In this document: positions 1 to 9,194 of the stretch, one piece after another
How the letters are laid out: each line of letters begins with the position of its first letter
Position numbering within the stretch: position 1 is the stretch's first letter
Assembly (NCBI RefSeq): GCF_000721265.1
Contig: NZ_JOFZ01000001.1
Span: 434,001-498,000, forward strand
Direction of reading: 5' to 3'
Source: Streptomyces sp. NRRL F-5126
GTDB lineage: Bacteria; Actinomycetota; Actinomycetes; Streptomycetales; Streptomycetaceae
Length of the DNA stretch: 64,000 nucleotides
Made by a program: the position numbers and the translations under genes
The notes under the pieces: generated by a model
Seen by the model: only the letters and a program-made list of their open reading frames with translations
Told to the model about the DNA's origin: nothing
Databases searched by the model: none

Positions 1-2
1 CG

Positions 3-995
3 CCGGTCGCGCGGCGGGTCGTGTGGACGGCGGTGGCCGTGGTGGCGCTGGCGGCGGCGGTGGTCCTGAGCCTCGCTGTCGGCGCGCGGGCCGTGCCGCC
101 CACGACCGCCGTCGACGCCCTGCTGCACGGCGGCCACAGCGCCGACGCCGAGGTGGTGCGGCAACTGCGGGTGCCGCGCACGGTGCTCGGGCTGATGGTC
201 GGCGCGGCGCTCGCCCTCGCGGGAACGGTTCTGCAGGGCATCACCCGCAACCCCATCGCCGACCCCGGCGTGCTCGGCATCAGCCAGGGCTCGTCGGTGG
301 CCGTCGTGCTGGCCATCACGCTCGCGGGCGTGCACACGCTGAACGGGTACGTCTGGTTCGCCTTCGCGGGCGCCGGGGCGGCGTCGGTCGCCGTGTACGC
401 GATCGCCTCGCGCGGGCGCGGCGGCGCGACGCCGGTGAAGCTGGCGCTCGGCGGCGCGGCGATCAACGCGCTGCTCGTGGCGGTCACCCAGGCCGTCCTC
501 ACGACGAACGCGGCCACGCTGGAGGAGTTCCGCTTCTGGCAGGTGGGTTCGCTGACCGGGCGCGGGAGCTCGGTCGCGGGCGAGGTCTGGCCGTTCCTCG
601 TGGCGGGCACCGTGCTCGTCGTGTACGTGGCGCGCGGCCTGGACGCGCTGGCGCTCGGCGACGACATGGCGGTGGGGCTCGGACAGAACGTGGCCGTGGT
701 GCGGATCGTCGGCGGGATCGGCGCGACGCTGCTGGTCGGCGCGGGTGTCGCGGCCGCGGGGCCGATCGCGTTCGTCGGACTCGCCGTGCCGCACATCGCG
801 CGTGCCTTCGTGGGCACCGATCACCGCTGGGTGCTGCCGATGGCGGCGCTGATCGGGCCCGTGATGCTGCTGGTGTCCGACGTGATCGGGCGGATCGTCT
901 TCCCGCCGGGCGAGGTGCCCGCGGGCGTGATGACGGCGCTGATCGGGGTGCCGTTCCTGGTGGCGCTCGTGCGCAGGAAGGCGGTGCCGGCGTGA
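3..995 (+). CDS. FecCD-type siderophore ABC transporter permease, subunit 1 (5' end outside window)
   Basis: This is one of two membrane subunits of an importer of the FecCD/BtuC class, which brings ferric siderophores (or related chelates) across the membrane using energy from a partner ATPase. The frame is open from base 3. A GTG at 21 would give 324 residues starting directly in a membrane helix, so the true start probably lies upstream. The family signature [14 protein letters not shown] sits near residue 77 counted from that GTG, and [15 protein letters not shown] lies in the C-terminal third, among about nine hydrophobic segments. The stop overlaps the GTG of the next permease (GTGA), the usual coupling in these operons. 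A substrate-binding lipoprotein is expected upstream, outside the window. Substrate identity cannot be read from the sequence. Confidence 0.93.
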   Translation, partial: PVARRVVWTAVAVVALAAAVVLSLAVGARAVPPTTAVDALLHGGHSADAEVVRQLRVPRTVLGLMVGAALALAGTVLQGITRNPIADPGVLGISQGSSVAVVLAITLAGVHTLNGYVWFAFAGAGAASVAVYAIASRGRGGATPVKLALGGAAINALLVAVTQAVLTTNAATLEEFRFWQVGSLTGRGSSVAGEVWPFLVAGTVLVVYVARGLDALALGDDMAVGLGQNVAVVRIVGGIGATLLVGAGVAAAGPIAFVGLAVPHIARAFVGTDHRWVLPMAALIGPVMLLVSDVIGRIVFPPGEVPAGVMTALIGVPFLVALVRRKAVPA

Positions 996-2119
996 CGGCG
1001 CCCATGACGACGGCACGGGCGGACGCGAAGGGACCTGGCCGCGCCGGGACGCGGCGCTTGATGCGCCCCGCGGGCTACCGGGTTCTGCGCCGGGGGCGCG
1101 GTTCGTTCCTGCTGCACCGGCGCTCCGCGCTCGTGGCCGCTGCGCTGCTCGTGCTGCTCGCGCTGGTCTGCGTCGCGTACCTGTGCGTGGGCGACAGCTT
1201 CGTGTCCCCGGCGCGCGTGGTGCCGGTGGTGTTCGGCGGCGGACGGCCGCAGGACCAGCTGATCGTCGGCACGCTGCGCGAGCCGCGGATGGTGCTCGGG
1301 CTGCTGGTGGGCCCGGCGTTCGGGGTGGCGGGGGCGCTGGTGCAGACGGTGGCGCGCAACCCGCTGGCGAGCCCGGACATCATCGGCATCAGCCAGGGCG
1401 CGGGCGTCCTGACGGTCGGGGCGCTGACCTTCGGGGTCACGTCGTACACCGTCCTGCCGTACCTGTCGATCGTCGGCGGGCTCGCGGCGGCCGGGCTCGT
1501 CTACGCCTTCGCGTGGCGCCGCGGGCTGCACGCGACGCGGTTCGTGCTGATCGGCATCGGGTTCTCGATCGCGCTGAAGTCCGTCATCACGCTGCTCATG
1601 ACGAAGGGCGACGTGCTCGTCGCCCAGCAGGCGCAGGTATGGATGACGGGATCGTTGAACGGGCGCGGGTACGACGAGGCGGTACCTGTGGTGATCGCCC
1701 TGGCCGTGCTGGCACCCGCGGTCGCGTGGGCGGCGTACGCGCAGCGGACGGTGTCGATGGACGACGACACGGCGACGAGTCTCGGCATCCGGCTGAACCG
1801 GGTGCGGCTGGGGCTCGTCGTGACGGGCGTGATCCTCGCGTCGGTGGCGACGGGCGCGGCGGGCCCGGTGGACTTCGTGGCGCTGATGGCGCCGCAGATC
1901 GCCCGCCGGATGACGGGCACGGCGCAGATCCCGCTGCTGACGTCGGCGCTGACGGGCGCGGTGATCGTGGTGGCGGGCGACCTGCTGGCGAAGACCCTGT
2001 TCTCGCCGACGGAACTGCCCGTCGGCGTCCTGACGGCGGCGGTCGGCGCGCCGTACCTGATCTGGCTGCTGATACGGCGGAGCGGCGCGGGGACGCGCGC
2101 GACGGGAGGCACGGCATGA
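992..2119 (+). CDS. FecCD-type siderophore ABC transporter permease, subunit 2
   Basis: Second membrane subunit of the same importer, pairing with the upstream permease to form the channel. From GTG 992 it has 375 residues; ATG 1004 is an alternative only four codons later. An N-terminal basic stretch of about 40 residues precedes the first helix, longer than in the partner. [17 protein letters not shown] is the family motif, and [17 protein letters not shown] is the segment expected near the ATPase-contacting loop. The start overlaps the upstream stop and the stop overlaps the ATG of the ATPase gene (ATGA), so three subunits are made from one transcript by coupled translation. Confidence 0.93.
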   Translation: MTAPMTTARADAKGPGRAGTRRLMRPAGYRVLRRGRGSFLLHRRSALVAAALLVLLALVCVAYLCVGDSFVSPARVVPVVFGGGRPQDQLIVGTLREPRMVLGLLVGPAFGVAGALVQTVARNPLASPDIIGISQGAGVLTVGALTFGVTSYTVLPYLSIVGGLAAAGLVYAFAWRRGLHATRFVLIGIGFSIALKSVITLLMTKGDVLVAQQAQVWMTGSLNGRGYDEAVPVVIALAVLAPAVAWAAYAQRTVSMDDDTATSLGIRLNRVRLGLVVTGVILASVATGAAGPVDFVALMAPQIARRMTGTAQIPLLTSALTGAVIVVAGDLLAKTLFSPTELPVGVLTAAVGAPYLIWLLIRRSGAGTRATGGTA

Positions 2120-3015
2120 GCGACGGCGGAGCGGCCGCGGACCAGGACACGCGCGCGGCGGGTGCGGCGAGTTCCGCGCCGGCCGCGGGGGCCGGTGTCC
2201 GGCTGGCGGCGCGCGGGCTGACGCTCGCGTACGACGACCGCACGGTGGTGCGCGAGCTCAGCCTCGCCGTCCCGGACGGCAAGGTGACGGTGATCGTCGG
2301 GCCCAACGCGTGCGGCAAGTCGACGACACTGCGCGCGCTCGGACGGCTGCTCAAGCCGCGGTCCGGGTCGGTGCTGCTGGACGGCGAGGAACTGGCGTCC
2401 CTGCCCACGCGGCGGATCGCGCGCTCGATCGGCCTGCTGCCGCAGTCGCCTTCGGCGCCGGAGGCGATCACGGTCGCCGACCTCGTCTCGCGCGGCAGGC
2501 AGCCGCACCAGCGGTGGTGGCAGCAGTGGTCGGACGAGGACGAGCTAGCGGTCACGGCGGCGATGGAGCGCACCAACGTCACGGACCTGGCGGAGCGGCC
2601 CGTCGACGAGCTGTCAGGCGGCCAGCGCCAGCGCGTGTGGATCGCGATGGCCCTGGCCCAGGAGACGGACCTCCTGCTGCTCGACGAGCCGACGACGTTC
2701 CTCGACATCGCGCACCAGGTGGAGGTACTCGACCTGGTGCGCCGCCTCAACCACGAGCGCGGCAGGACGGTGGTGATCGTCCTGCACGACCTCAACCAGG
2801 CCGCGCGCTACGCGGACCACCTGGTGGCCATGAAGGCGGGCAGCGTCGTGGCGGAGGGCGCACCGGCGGACGTCGTGACGGCAGAGCTGGTGCGCGAGGT
2901 CTTCGGCCTGGACGCGGTCGTCATCGACGACCCGGTCACGGGCGGACCCCTGGTCGTCCCGAGCACCCCGTACGCCCCACGGGGGGCCACCGCGCCCGAG
3001 CGGCGCCCAGGCTGA
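2116..3015 (+). CDS. siderophore ABC transporter ATP-binding protein
   Basis: Cytoplasmic ATPase that powers the two preceding permeases. The 299-residue protein has a Walker A motif GPNACGKST, a Q-loop (LLPQSP), the signature LSGGQRQR, Walker B LLLLDEP and the switch histidine in VLHDLNQ, so all catalytic elements are present. The arrangement, including the [11 protein letters not shown] stretch, is typical of FecE/FepC-like ATPases. The first 30 residues are Ala-rich and dispensable-looking. It starts inside the upstream stop codon (ATGA). No fourth gene follows; the operon ends before the repeat-rich gap. Confidence 0.94.
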   Translation: MSDGGAAADQDTRAAGAASSAPAAGAGVRLAARGLTLAYDDRTVVRELSLAVPDGKVTVIVGPNACGKSTTLRALGRLLKPRSGSVLLDGEELASLPTRRIARSIGLLPQSPSAPEAITVADLVSRGRQPHQRWWQQWSDEDELAVTAAMERTNVTDLAERPVDELSGGQRQRVWIAMALAQETDLLLLDEPTTFLDIAHQVEVLDLVRRLNHERGRTVVIVLHDLNQAARYADHLVAMKAGSVVAEGAPADVVTAELVREVFGLDAVVIDDPVTGGPLVVPSTPYAPRGATAPERRPG

Positions 3016-3601
3016 CGCGGGCGCCCGCGCCGCGTAGCCGGGGGCGCCGCGAGGATCGGCTCCCGGGCCGTCCGCCCGGACCTGGACCTCGGCCCGGTCG
3101 CACCCCGCGCGAGGGCGCGGCCGCCGACGGCGGTGCCCCGGAGCGTGACAGCGGCGCGCGCCACACCGCCGGGACCAGCTGCCGGGCCGTGCCGCCGGCC
3201 TCGTCGCCGTCCGCCCGGCGCCCCGGGGCACGGCTCCCGCATCGTCATCGGCCGCCGTCCGCGACCTCGTTGACCGCCTCGGACCCCGGGCCATCACACC
3301 CGTCGCGCCGCCCAGGGACTCCGGGCCACGGCTCGGAGCAACCGCCGCCGGGACGGGCGCCTCGCAACCCGACCAGGAATCCCGGCGTGGGCCGCCGGCC
3401 ACATCGCCGCTCGCCGGCGCCCGGGGCACGGCCCCCGCATCGTCATCGGCCGCCGTCCGCGACCTCGTTGACCGCCTCGGGCCCGGGCCATCACACCCGT
3501 CGCGCCGCCCATGGGCTCCGGGCCGGTCCAGGGCGGGCCCGGCGGCCGGGGCGCGAACGTGCCCCGTGGCGCGCGGTGGGATCCGCACGGCCCCGCGGGG
3601 A
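3016..3601. other. gene-free gap of 586 bases with a long direct repeat
   Basis: No credible gene is seen between the ABC ATPase and the convergent membrane-protein gene. Open frames on both strands are composition shadows: they lack family motifs and ribosome binding sites. The main content is a direct repeat of about 135 bases in two copies (listed separately). I see no clear terminator for either flanking gene. Confidence 0.6.
3191..3524. repeat. direct repeat, two copies of about 135 bp, 200 bp apart
   Basis: Copy one covers about 3191-3327 and copy two about 3391-3524. Both begin GCCGCCGGCC and share a nearly identical core that includes GCATCGTCATCGGCCGCC, GACCTCGTTGACCGCCTC and GGGCCATCACACCCGTCGC. 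They differ by scattered substitutions and a few 1-3 base indels, which do not respect a reading frame. This argues for intergenic duplication rather than repeat domains in a protein. Confidence 0.8.
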
Positions 3602-4573
3602 TCAGCGCACCCGGCGTGATCTCCATACCAGGAACAGCGCCGACGCCACCGCCGCGACCCGTACCACCACCGGCCACGTGTCCGACAGCGCCTGGCCCAT
3701 GGCACCGTCGGGGATCGGCTTGCCCCAGCGGTCGTTGAAGCGGCCCCACAGCCAGACCACGCCGGCCGCCACCGACACGCCCGGCAGCCAGAAGACCGCG
3801 ACCTTCGCCTCGTTCCTCGTCAGCGTGCGCGAGAAGTAGGCGAGCACCCAACCGGCGAGCAGCGCCCAGATGTTGCCCAGTACCGCCCCCACGACCAGCA
3901 GTGCGGCCGTCACCAGCAGGAACGGGTTCGTCAGGCCGCGCCCGGCGCCGGCGACCGCGCCGCCCCTGCGCCACCACTTGCGCGCGGGCTCCTCGACGAC
4001 GGCCTCGTCCACGGCGGCCTCCGCCGCCGCGCCCGCGGCCGGTGCCTTCTCCAACGGCGCCGTCTCGCCCGTGCCGCCGTGCGGCGGGCGCAGTATCTCG
4101 GGGATCTCGACGCCGCCGACGAAGCCGCCCACCCGCATCTGCCCTGGGCCCATCGCGCCCGTGCCCGGGCCCGGCTGCATCCGCCACCAGTCCGTGCCTG
4201 AACCGGCGCCCGCGCCCCGCTCGTCCATCCCCGCGAGGTGCGGGCCCGAAGGCGCGGACGGCGCGGACGGCCCGGCCGATGACAGCGGCTCGTGCGCGGT
4301 CTGCCGCGGCAGGTCCGCCGAGGCGGGACCGGACTGCGCCGCCTTGCCCGCGGCCGTGCCGACGACCGCCTCCGGCGTGCCGAGCTGCCCCAGCAGCCGC
4401 TTGATCGCGGCCGGGCTGTCGCCCTCCGGCGTGCCCCGCCTGCGGTCGATCTCGCTCCGCAGCGAGGAGACGAGTCTCATGCGGTCCCCGGAGGGGAGTT
4501 GCCGCTGATGGGCCACGTCGCCGACGCGGCTGAGGTAGTCAAAGACCAACTGGTCGCTCTCGATCCCCACCAC
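3602..4573 (-). CDS. integral membrane protein, conserved in Streptomyces, function unknown
   Basis: The 323-residue protein has three parts. About 70 residues at the N-terminus look like a helical cytoplasmic domain (LVFDYLSRVGDVAHQR, then a stretch on recursion over sequence pairs, LLGQLGTPEAVV). A Pro/Ala/Gly-rich linker of about 120 residues follows. The C-terminal part has about four hydrophobic segments around LTNPFLLVTAALLVVG. The N-terminal domain resembles the DUF1700/HAAS-like helical domains found before membrane anchors, but I cannot assign it firmly. The gene is divergent from the helicase-associated gene at 4691, with 117 bases between starts that must hold both promoters. Confidence 0.8.
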   Translation of the reverse strand: MVGIESDQLVFDYLSRVGDVAHQRQLPSGDRMRLVSSLRSEIDRRRGTPEGDSPAAIKRLLGQLGTPEAVVGTAAGKAAQSGPASADLPRQTAHEPLSSAGPSAPSAPSGPHLAGMDERGAGAGSGTDWWRMQPGPGTGAMGPGQMRVGGFVGGVEIPEILRPPHGGTGETAPLEKAPAAGAAAEAAVDEAVVEEPARKWWRRGGAVAGAGRGLTNPFLLVTAALLVVGAVLGNIWALLAGWVLAYFSRTLTRNEAKVAVFWLPGVSVAAGVVWLWGRFNDRWGKPIPDGAMGQALSDTWPVVVRVAAVASALFLVWRSRRVR

Positions 4574-4690
4574 GCGATGGTGTCGAAGTCCTCCCCGTAC
4601 GTCCAGCCCGTACGCGGCGCGCCCGCCCTCGCGCCGTCACGGGCTACCTTGGGTCGGATGGGGACAGCGGGCCAGACCGAGGAGGCGCAC

Positions 4691-7441
4691 GTGCCTGAAG
4701 GACCCGATGCAGCAGGCGGCGGAGGCGGCGGTTCCGCACGTCCCGCGTCCGCGCCGCCCCGCACGCTCGCCGAATCCCTGCGCTCGCGCGGCGACGCTTC
4801 CCTCGCCGCCCTGCTCCGCGGCCGCCCCGACCTGCTCTCCCCCGTCCCGGGCGACATCTCGCAGCTCGCCGGGCGCGCCTCCACCCGCGCGTCCGTCATC
4901 CGCGCCCTCGAACGCCTCGACCGCTTCACCCTCCAGGCCGCCGAGGCGCTCGCCGTCGCCCCTGAACCCGCCTCGTACGAGGTGCTGCGCGCCCTGCTCG
5001 CGGGGGACGACGGGGACGCGCCCGTCGAGGCCGCGCTGCCCGGCGCGCTCGGCGCCCTGCGCGACCAGGCACTCGTCTGGGGCGACGACGACCGGCTGCG
5101 CCTCGTGCGCACGGCACGCGAACTGCTCGCGCCCACCGCCTCGCACCCCTCCCCCACCGGCCTCGGTCCCACCGTCGCCGAGGCGACCACCGGCATGTCG
5201 CCCACGCGCCTCCAGGAGATCCTGGCCGCGTCGGGCCTGCCCTCCACGCACGACCCGGTGTCCGCCGTCGCCTCGCTGACCGCGCTGTTCACCGGCCGGC
5301 GGCGCATGGCCGCCCTCCTCGACACGGCACCGAGCGAGGCGCTCGCCGTCCTCGACCGGCTGGTGTGGGGACCGCCCTACGGCGAGGTCACCGCCAACCC
5401 GGCGCCGCACGTGCGCTGGCTGCGCGACCGCGGCCTCCTGCTGCCCGCGTCGCCGCGGACGGTGGTCCTGCCGCGCGAGGCGGCCCTGCACCTGCGGGCG
5501 GGCCGCGCGCACCGGCGCCCCGAGCCGGTGCCGCCGCCGCTCGCGCCGCGCGGCGAGTACCGTCCACAGGTTGTGGACAGCGCGGCGGCCGCCCAGGCGT
5601 TCACCGCACTCGACATCGTCGAGGAGCTCGGCAAGGAGTGGAACGAGGGCGGGCCAGGCGTGCTGCGCGCGGGCGGCCTGTCCGTGCGCGACCTCAAACG
5701 CACCGCCGCCGCCCTCGACACGACCGAGCCGCTCGCCGCCTTCTGGGTCGAACTCGCCTACGCCGCGGGGCTCGTCGCCGGTGACGGCGAGGCCGACGAG
5801 CGCTACGCGCCGACACCGGCCCACGACGACTGGCTCGAACTCGCGGCGCCCGAGCGGTGGGCCGTGCTCGCGGCGGCGTGGCTGGCGGCGACCCGCACGT
5901 CCGGCCTGGTGGGCGGGCAGGACAGCCGCGGCCGCACGCTCTCGGCGCTCGGCCCCGACCTGGACAGGGGCGCCGCGCCCGAGGTGCGCGGGCGCGTACT
6001 CGCCCTGCTCGCCACGCTCCCCGAGGGCACGTCACCGACGCGGGAGTCCCTACAGGCCAGGCTGCGCTGGGAACGGCCGCTGCGCGGCGCGGGGGTGACG
6101 GGCCGTACGGAGGACCTCAGGCCCCGCCTCGCCGACTGGGTCCTGGACGAGTCGGAGCTGCTCGGCGTCACGGGCAGGGGCGCGCTCTCCGCGATGGGCA
6201 GGGCGCTGCTGCCCATCGCGGAGAGCGCGCCCCCCGGGGCCGCCGCCGATGGCCTCTTTCCCGAGGCCGCCGGGCCCGGGCCGGCCGATGCCGAGACTCC
6301 CGGGTCCGCGGCCCGGACCACCGGGTCCGTGGCAGACGCCGGGGCCCGGGCCACCGGGGCCGGTGCCGACGCCGCCGGGCGAGGGGACGCCGGGGCGGCC
6401 GCCGGGCAGGGGGTCACCGGGACGCGGGACGCCGGGGCGGCCGCCGCGCCACCGTCCGCACCGCGCGCCACGCGCGCACGCGGCGGCGCGGGCACGCCCG
6501 CCGAGCGCGCCGCACGCGCGCTCGCCCCACTGCTGCCCGAGCCCCTCGACCACGTGCTGCTCCAGGCCGACCTGACCGCCGTCGCCCCGGGCCCGCTGCT
6601 GCGGCCGCTCGCCGCGCTGCTGTCCGTGGCCGCCGACATCGAGTCCAGGGGCGGCGCCACCGTCTACCGCTTCACGCCCGGATCGGTGCGCCGGGCGCTC
6701 GACGCCGGGCAGTCCGCGTCCGACCTGCACGCGTTCCTCAAGAACCACAGCCGCACGCCCGTGCCGCAACCGCTCACCTATCTGATCGACGACGTGGCAC
6801 GCCGCCACGGCCACCTGCGGGTCGGCGCCGCCTCCGCGTACGTGCGCTCGGACGACGATGCCGTGCTCGACGAGATCCTCGCCGACAGGCGCTCGGCCAA
6901 CCTGCGGCTGCGCCGCCTCGCACCCACGGTGCTCGCCGCCCAGGCCGACCCCGCGACGCTCCTCGACGGGCTGCGCACCATGGGATTCGCACCGGCCGCC
7001 GAGTCAGCGGAGGGCGACGTGCTCATTACCCGCGCCCACGCGCACCGCACGCCGGCACGCACCGCCCCCGCCCCCGTGCCCGACGGGCCCGCTGCGCCCG
7101 CGCCCGCGCTGCTCGGCGCGGCGGTACGGGCCATCCGCGCGGGCGACCTCGCCGCGACCGTCGAGCGCAAGCCGCTGCCGCGGGACCCGGCCGGCACCGG
7201 CGCACCGCCGCGCACGACGGCCTCGGAGACGCTCGCCACCATGCAGGCCGCCGTCCTCACCGGCTCCACGCTGTGGATCGGGTACGTCAACGCCGAGGGC
7301 GCGGCCAGCCAGCGCGTGATCGCGCCGGTACGGGTGGAGGGCGGCTTCGTCACCGCGTACGACCACACCGCCGACGAGGTACGCACCTACCCGCTGCACC
7401 GCGTCACCGGCGTCGCGGAACTGGCGGACGACCCGGCCTGA
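4691..7441 (+). CDS. helicase-associated (XPB/Ssl2-like C-terminal domain) protein
   Basis: A 916-residue protein resembling actinobacterial 'helicase C-terminal domain-containing' proteins (the XPB/Ssl2 helicase-associated family). I see no Walker A or DExH box, so it is not itself a motor. GTG 4691 is preferred because GAGGAGG lies six bases upstream; ATG 4658 is also in frame. The N-terminal half is made of winged-helix-like segments. Residues from about 510 to 600 form an Ala/Gly/Thr-rich linker encoded by degenerate short repeats near 6240-6450. The C-terminal region LDHVLLQADLTAVAPGPL, then RFTPGSVRRALDAG, carries the helicase-associated fold that also appears in the XPB gene at 9195. 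The conserved proximity of this family to XPB suggests a shared DNA-repair role; that part is inference. Confidence 0.8.
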   Translation: MPEGPDAAGGGGGGSARPASAPPRTLAESLRSRGDASLAALLRGRPDLLSPVPGDISQLAGRASTRASVIRALERLDRFTLQAAEALAVAPEPASYEVLRALLAGDDGDAPVEAALPGALGALRDQALVWGDDDRLRLVRTARELLAPTASHPSPTGLGPTVAEATTGMSPTRLQEILAASGLPSTHDPVSAVASLTALFTGRRRMAALLDTAPSEALAVLDRLVWGPPYGEVTANPAPHVRWLRDRGLLLPASPRTVVLPREAALHLRAGRAHRRPEPVPPPLAPRGEYRPQVVDSAAAAQAFTALDIVEELGKEWNEGGPGVLRAGGLSVRDLKRTAAALDTTEPLAAFWVELAYAAGLVAGDGEADERYAPTPAHDDWLELAAPERWAVLAAAWLAATRTSGLVGGQDSRGRTLSALGPDLDRGAAPEVRGRVLALLATLPEGTSPTRESLQARLRWERPLRGAGVTGRTEDLRPRLADWVLDESELLGVTGRGALSAMGRALLPIAESAPPGAAADGLFPEAAGPGPADAETPGSAARTTGSVADAGARATGAGADAAGRGDAGAAAGQGVTGTRDAGAAAAPPSAPRATRARGGAGTPAERAARALAPLLPEPLDHVLLQADLTAVAPGPLLRPLAALLSVAADIESRGGATVYRFTPGSVRRALDAGQSASDLHAFLKNHSRTPVPQPLTYLIDDVARRHGHLRVGAASAYVRSDDDAVLDEILADRRSANLRLRRLAPTVLAAQADPATLLDGLRTMGFAPAAESAEGDVLITRAHAHRTPARTAPAPVPDGPAAPAPALLGAAVRAIRAGDLAATVERKPLPRDPAGTGAPPRTTASETLATMQAAVLTGSTLWIGYVNAEGAASQRVIAPVRVEGGFVTAYDHTADEVRTYPLHRVTGVAELADDPA

Positions 7442-7487
7442 CCGCACCGTCCCGTCCCGTCCCGTCCCGTCGCGCTGCCGCGTCCCG

Positions 7488-8252
7488 CTACCGGCGGTGC
7501 AGCAGGCCGGTCAGGCGGCCACCGCCCCGGCGCCGGGCCGGCTTGGGCGCAGCCGGTTCGTCACGCCGCTTCGTGACGCGCGTACCGAGCGCCACGATGC
7601 CCCCGCGCCAACCGGGGCGCCGGGCGGGCGCCTTGGCCGCGGGCTTCTTCGGGGCCGCCTTGCGAGTGGCCCTACCCGGCCCGGCCGCAGGACCGCGCCC
7701 GGCGGACCGCCACCGGCTCCGGCGCACCATGCGCGCCTCCCCCAGCCGGTGGTACCTGCGCCCGATCCGCCTGCCGACGAGCAGGTAACCGATCAGCGCG
7801 CCCGCCGTATTGAGGATCACGTCGTCGACGTCGAACGCACGGCCCTCGACCATCGCGCCCTGCGCCAGTTCGACCAGCACCATCACGACGCACGTCAGCA
7901 GCACCACCCGCACCATGCGCAGCCTGCGCGCCACCAGCACCGGCAGGATCACCCCGAACGGCGCGCCGATGAGCAGGTTCCCGCCGATCTGCTTGCACGC
8001 CCCGAGGAACGTGTAGTCGTCCACGTACTCGCGCAGCGAGCGGCCGGGGTGGAGGTTGGCGCCCGCGATGTTCCTCGACGCGGGCGACGGAGTGAGCGTC
8101 AACTCGGCGAGCAGGGCGGAGAACGCCACGAGCGCCGCGAACGCGAGCACGAGGATGAGCAGCCGTAAGGCCGTACGCCCCCAACTCCGGGCCAGGACGA
8201 CGTCGTCGGAGGCGGGGCCGGTTGCCGGGGAGCGTTCCGTGTCTGCGGTCAT
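7488..8252 (-). CDS. VanZ-family membrane protein with a basic C-terminal tail
   Basis: The 254-residue protein has about four membrane helices. The VanZ-like features are LREYVDDYTFLGACKQIGGN, then GNLLIGAPFGVILPVL and the VELAQGAMVEGRAFDVDDVILNTAGALIGY block. VanZ proteins are associated with low-level teicoplanin resistance in enterococci, but most actinobacterial members have no known role. The last 75 residues are very rich in Arg, Lys, Ala and Pro, probably a disordered cytoplasmic tail. The gene is divergent from the lipoprotein gene at 8413, and a 13-bp inverted repeat lies between them. Confidence 0.85.
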   Translation of the reverse strand: MTADTERSPATGPASDDVVLARSWGRTALRLLILVLAFAALVAFSALLAELTLTPSPASRNIAGANLHPGRSLREYVDDYTFLGACKQIGGNLLIGAPFGVILPVLVARRLRMVRVVLLTCVVMVLVELAQGAMVEGRAFDVDDVILNTAGALIGYLLVGRRIGRRYHRLGEARMVRRSRWRSAGRGPAAGPGRATRKAAPKKPAAKAPARRPGWRGGIVALGTRVTKRRDEPAAPKPARRRGGGRLTGLLHRR

Positions 8253-8335
8253 GCCGTGCTGGTGCCCCGTGGCCCCCCGCGCATGCGGCCACGGCCGCCG
8301 GCGAGCCGGCGCTGTGGCTTGTCATGCAACCGATC

Positions 8336-8371
8336 GTTGCCGGCCGGTCGTCGTAGCCACCGGCCGGCAAC
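8336..8371. promoter_or_regulatory. 13-bp perfect inverted repeat between divergent vanZ-like and lipoprotein genes
   Basis: The arms GTTGCCGGCCGGT and ACCGGCCGGCAAC are exact reverse complements separated by 10 bases. The site lies 84 bases before the VanZ-like start and 42 before the lipoprotein start, so it could be an operator or fold as an RNA hairpin in the lipoprotein leader. No T-run follows it, so a terminator is less likely. Confidence 0.55.
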
Positions 8372-8412
8372 GGGCCGAGGGGGGACACCACACGCGTAAG
8401 GAGCACAGGTCC

Positions 8413-9099
8413 ATGGCACGACGAGAGTCCGGCAAGAGGATCACGGGATGGGCCACCGCGGTCACGCTGCTGGCGGCCGCGCCGCTGATGGCGGCGTGCT
8501 CGGGCAGCTCGCACTCGCACTCGTCGTCCCACTCGCACTCCTCCTCGTCGCACGGCAGCAGCCACTCCTCGTCGGGCTCCGTGTCGAAGGGCTCCGGCTC
8601 CTCGCGGGGCAGGCGTTCACGGCACAAGGGCACGGGAGCGCAGGCGGGTGGCCAGTCCACGTCGGGCGCAGCGGCCGGAGCCTGGGTCAGCGCGGTCATC
8701 GAGAAGGACGCGAAGAAGGCGTGCCTCCTCTCCATCGCACCGGGCAGCGAATCGTCGCCGAAGGCCACCACTCCGGGGATGTGCGGCGCGTCGACACTGC
8801 AGAAGCTGGCGCCCGGTCTCGCGTCCATGAGCAAGGCGTTCACGCCGCAGAACGCGTCGGGCGACCCGACGGTGAAGATCGACGTCCCCGAGCCCGCCGG
8901 TGACACGGCAGTCGTCCCGACCTCCAAGATCAACGTGGACGGCAAGCCGCTGCGTGCGATCATCCTGTCCGGCTCGCACGGCGTGGACCAGAAGTCCTTC
9001 AGGGCCAGGCTCAAGACCGACAAGATCAACGGGAAGTGGTACGTCGGCGACTTCGACATGGACGCCGGCAACCAGACGCTCCGCCCCAGGACCCAGTAG
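8413..9099 (+). CDS. Ser/His-rich secreted lipoprotein, function unknown
   Basis: The 228-residue protein begins with a signal peptide (MARRESGKRITGWATAVTLL) ending in a lipobox LMAAC, so it should be lipid-anchored outside the membrane. Residues 29-65 are a low-complexity run of Ser and His (SHSHSSSHSHSSSSHGSSHS), which could bind metal ions. The rest has a globular look (AAAGAWVSAVIEKDAKKACLL to the C-terminus) with two cysteines, and resembles small actinobacterial lipoproteins of unknown function. ATG 8413 is preceded by AAGGAG. It sits alone between the VanZ-like gene and the XPB gene. Confidence 0.85.
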   Translation: MARRESGKRITGWATAVTLLAAAPLMAACSGSSHSHSSSHSHSSSSHGSSHSSSGSVSKGSGSSRGRRSRHKGTGAQAGGQSTSGAAAGAWVSAVIEKDAKKACLLSIAPGSESSPKATTPGMCGASTLQKLAPGLASMSKAFTPQNASGDPTVKIDVPEPAGDTAVVPTSKINVDGKPLRAIILSGSHGVDQKSFRARLKTDKINGKWYVGDFDMDAGNQTLRPRTQ

Positions 9100-9194
9100 C
9101 CGCGTGACGCGGATCGCGCCGCGCGACCTCCGCCGATGGGCGACACTGGACGTTTGGCGTACCGCACGGGAACGGGCAGGGAAAGGGCGCGGCT

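Noticed and set aside
3294..4187. Long minus-strand frame over the first gap and the membrane protein
   Set aside because: Composition shadow of the gene at 3602-4573; no motif, and a repeat in the upstream part explains the open frame.
5562..5578. Inverted repeat GTCCACA-GGT-TGTGGAC resembling DnaA boxes
   Set aside because: It lies inside the coding sequence of the helicase-associated protein and does not match the 9-base DnaA consensus on either strand; no cluster exists.
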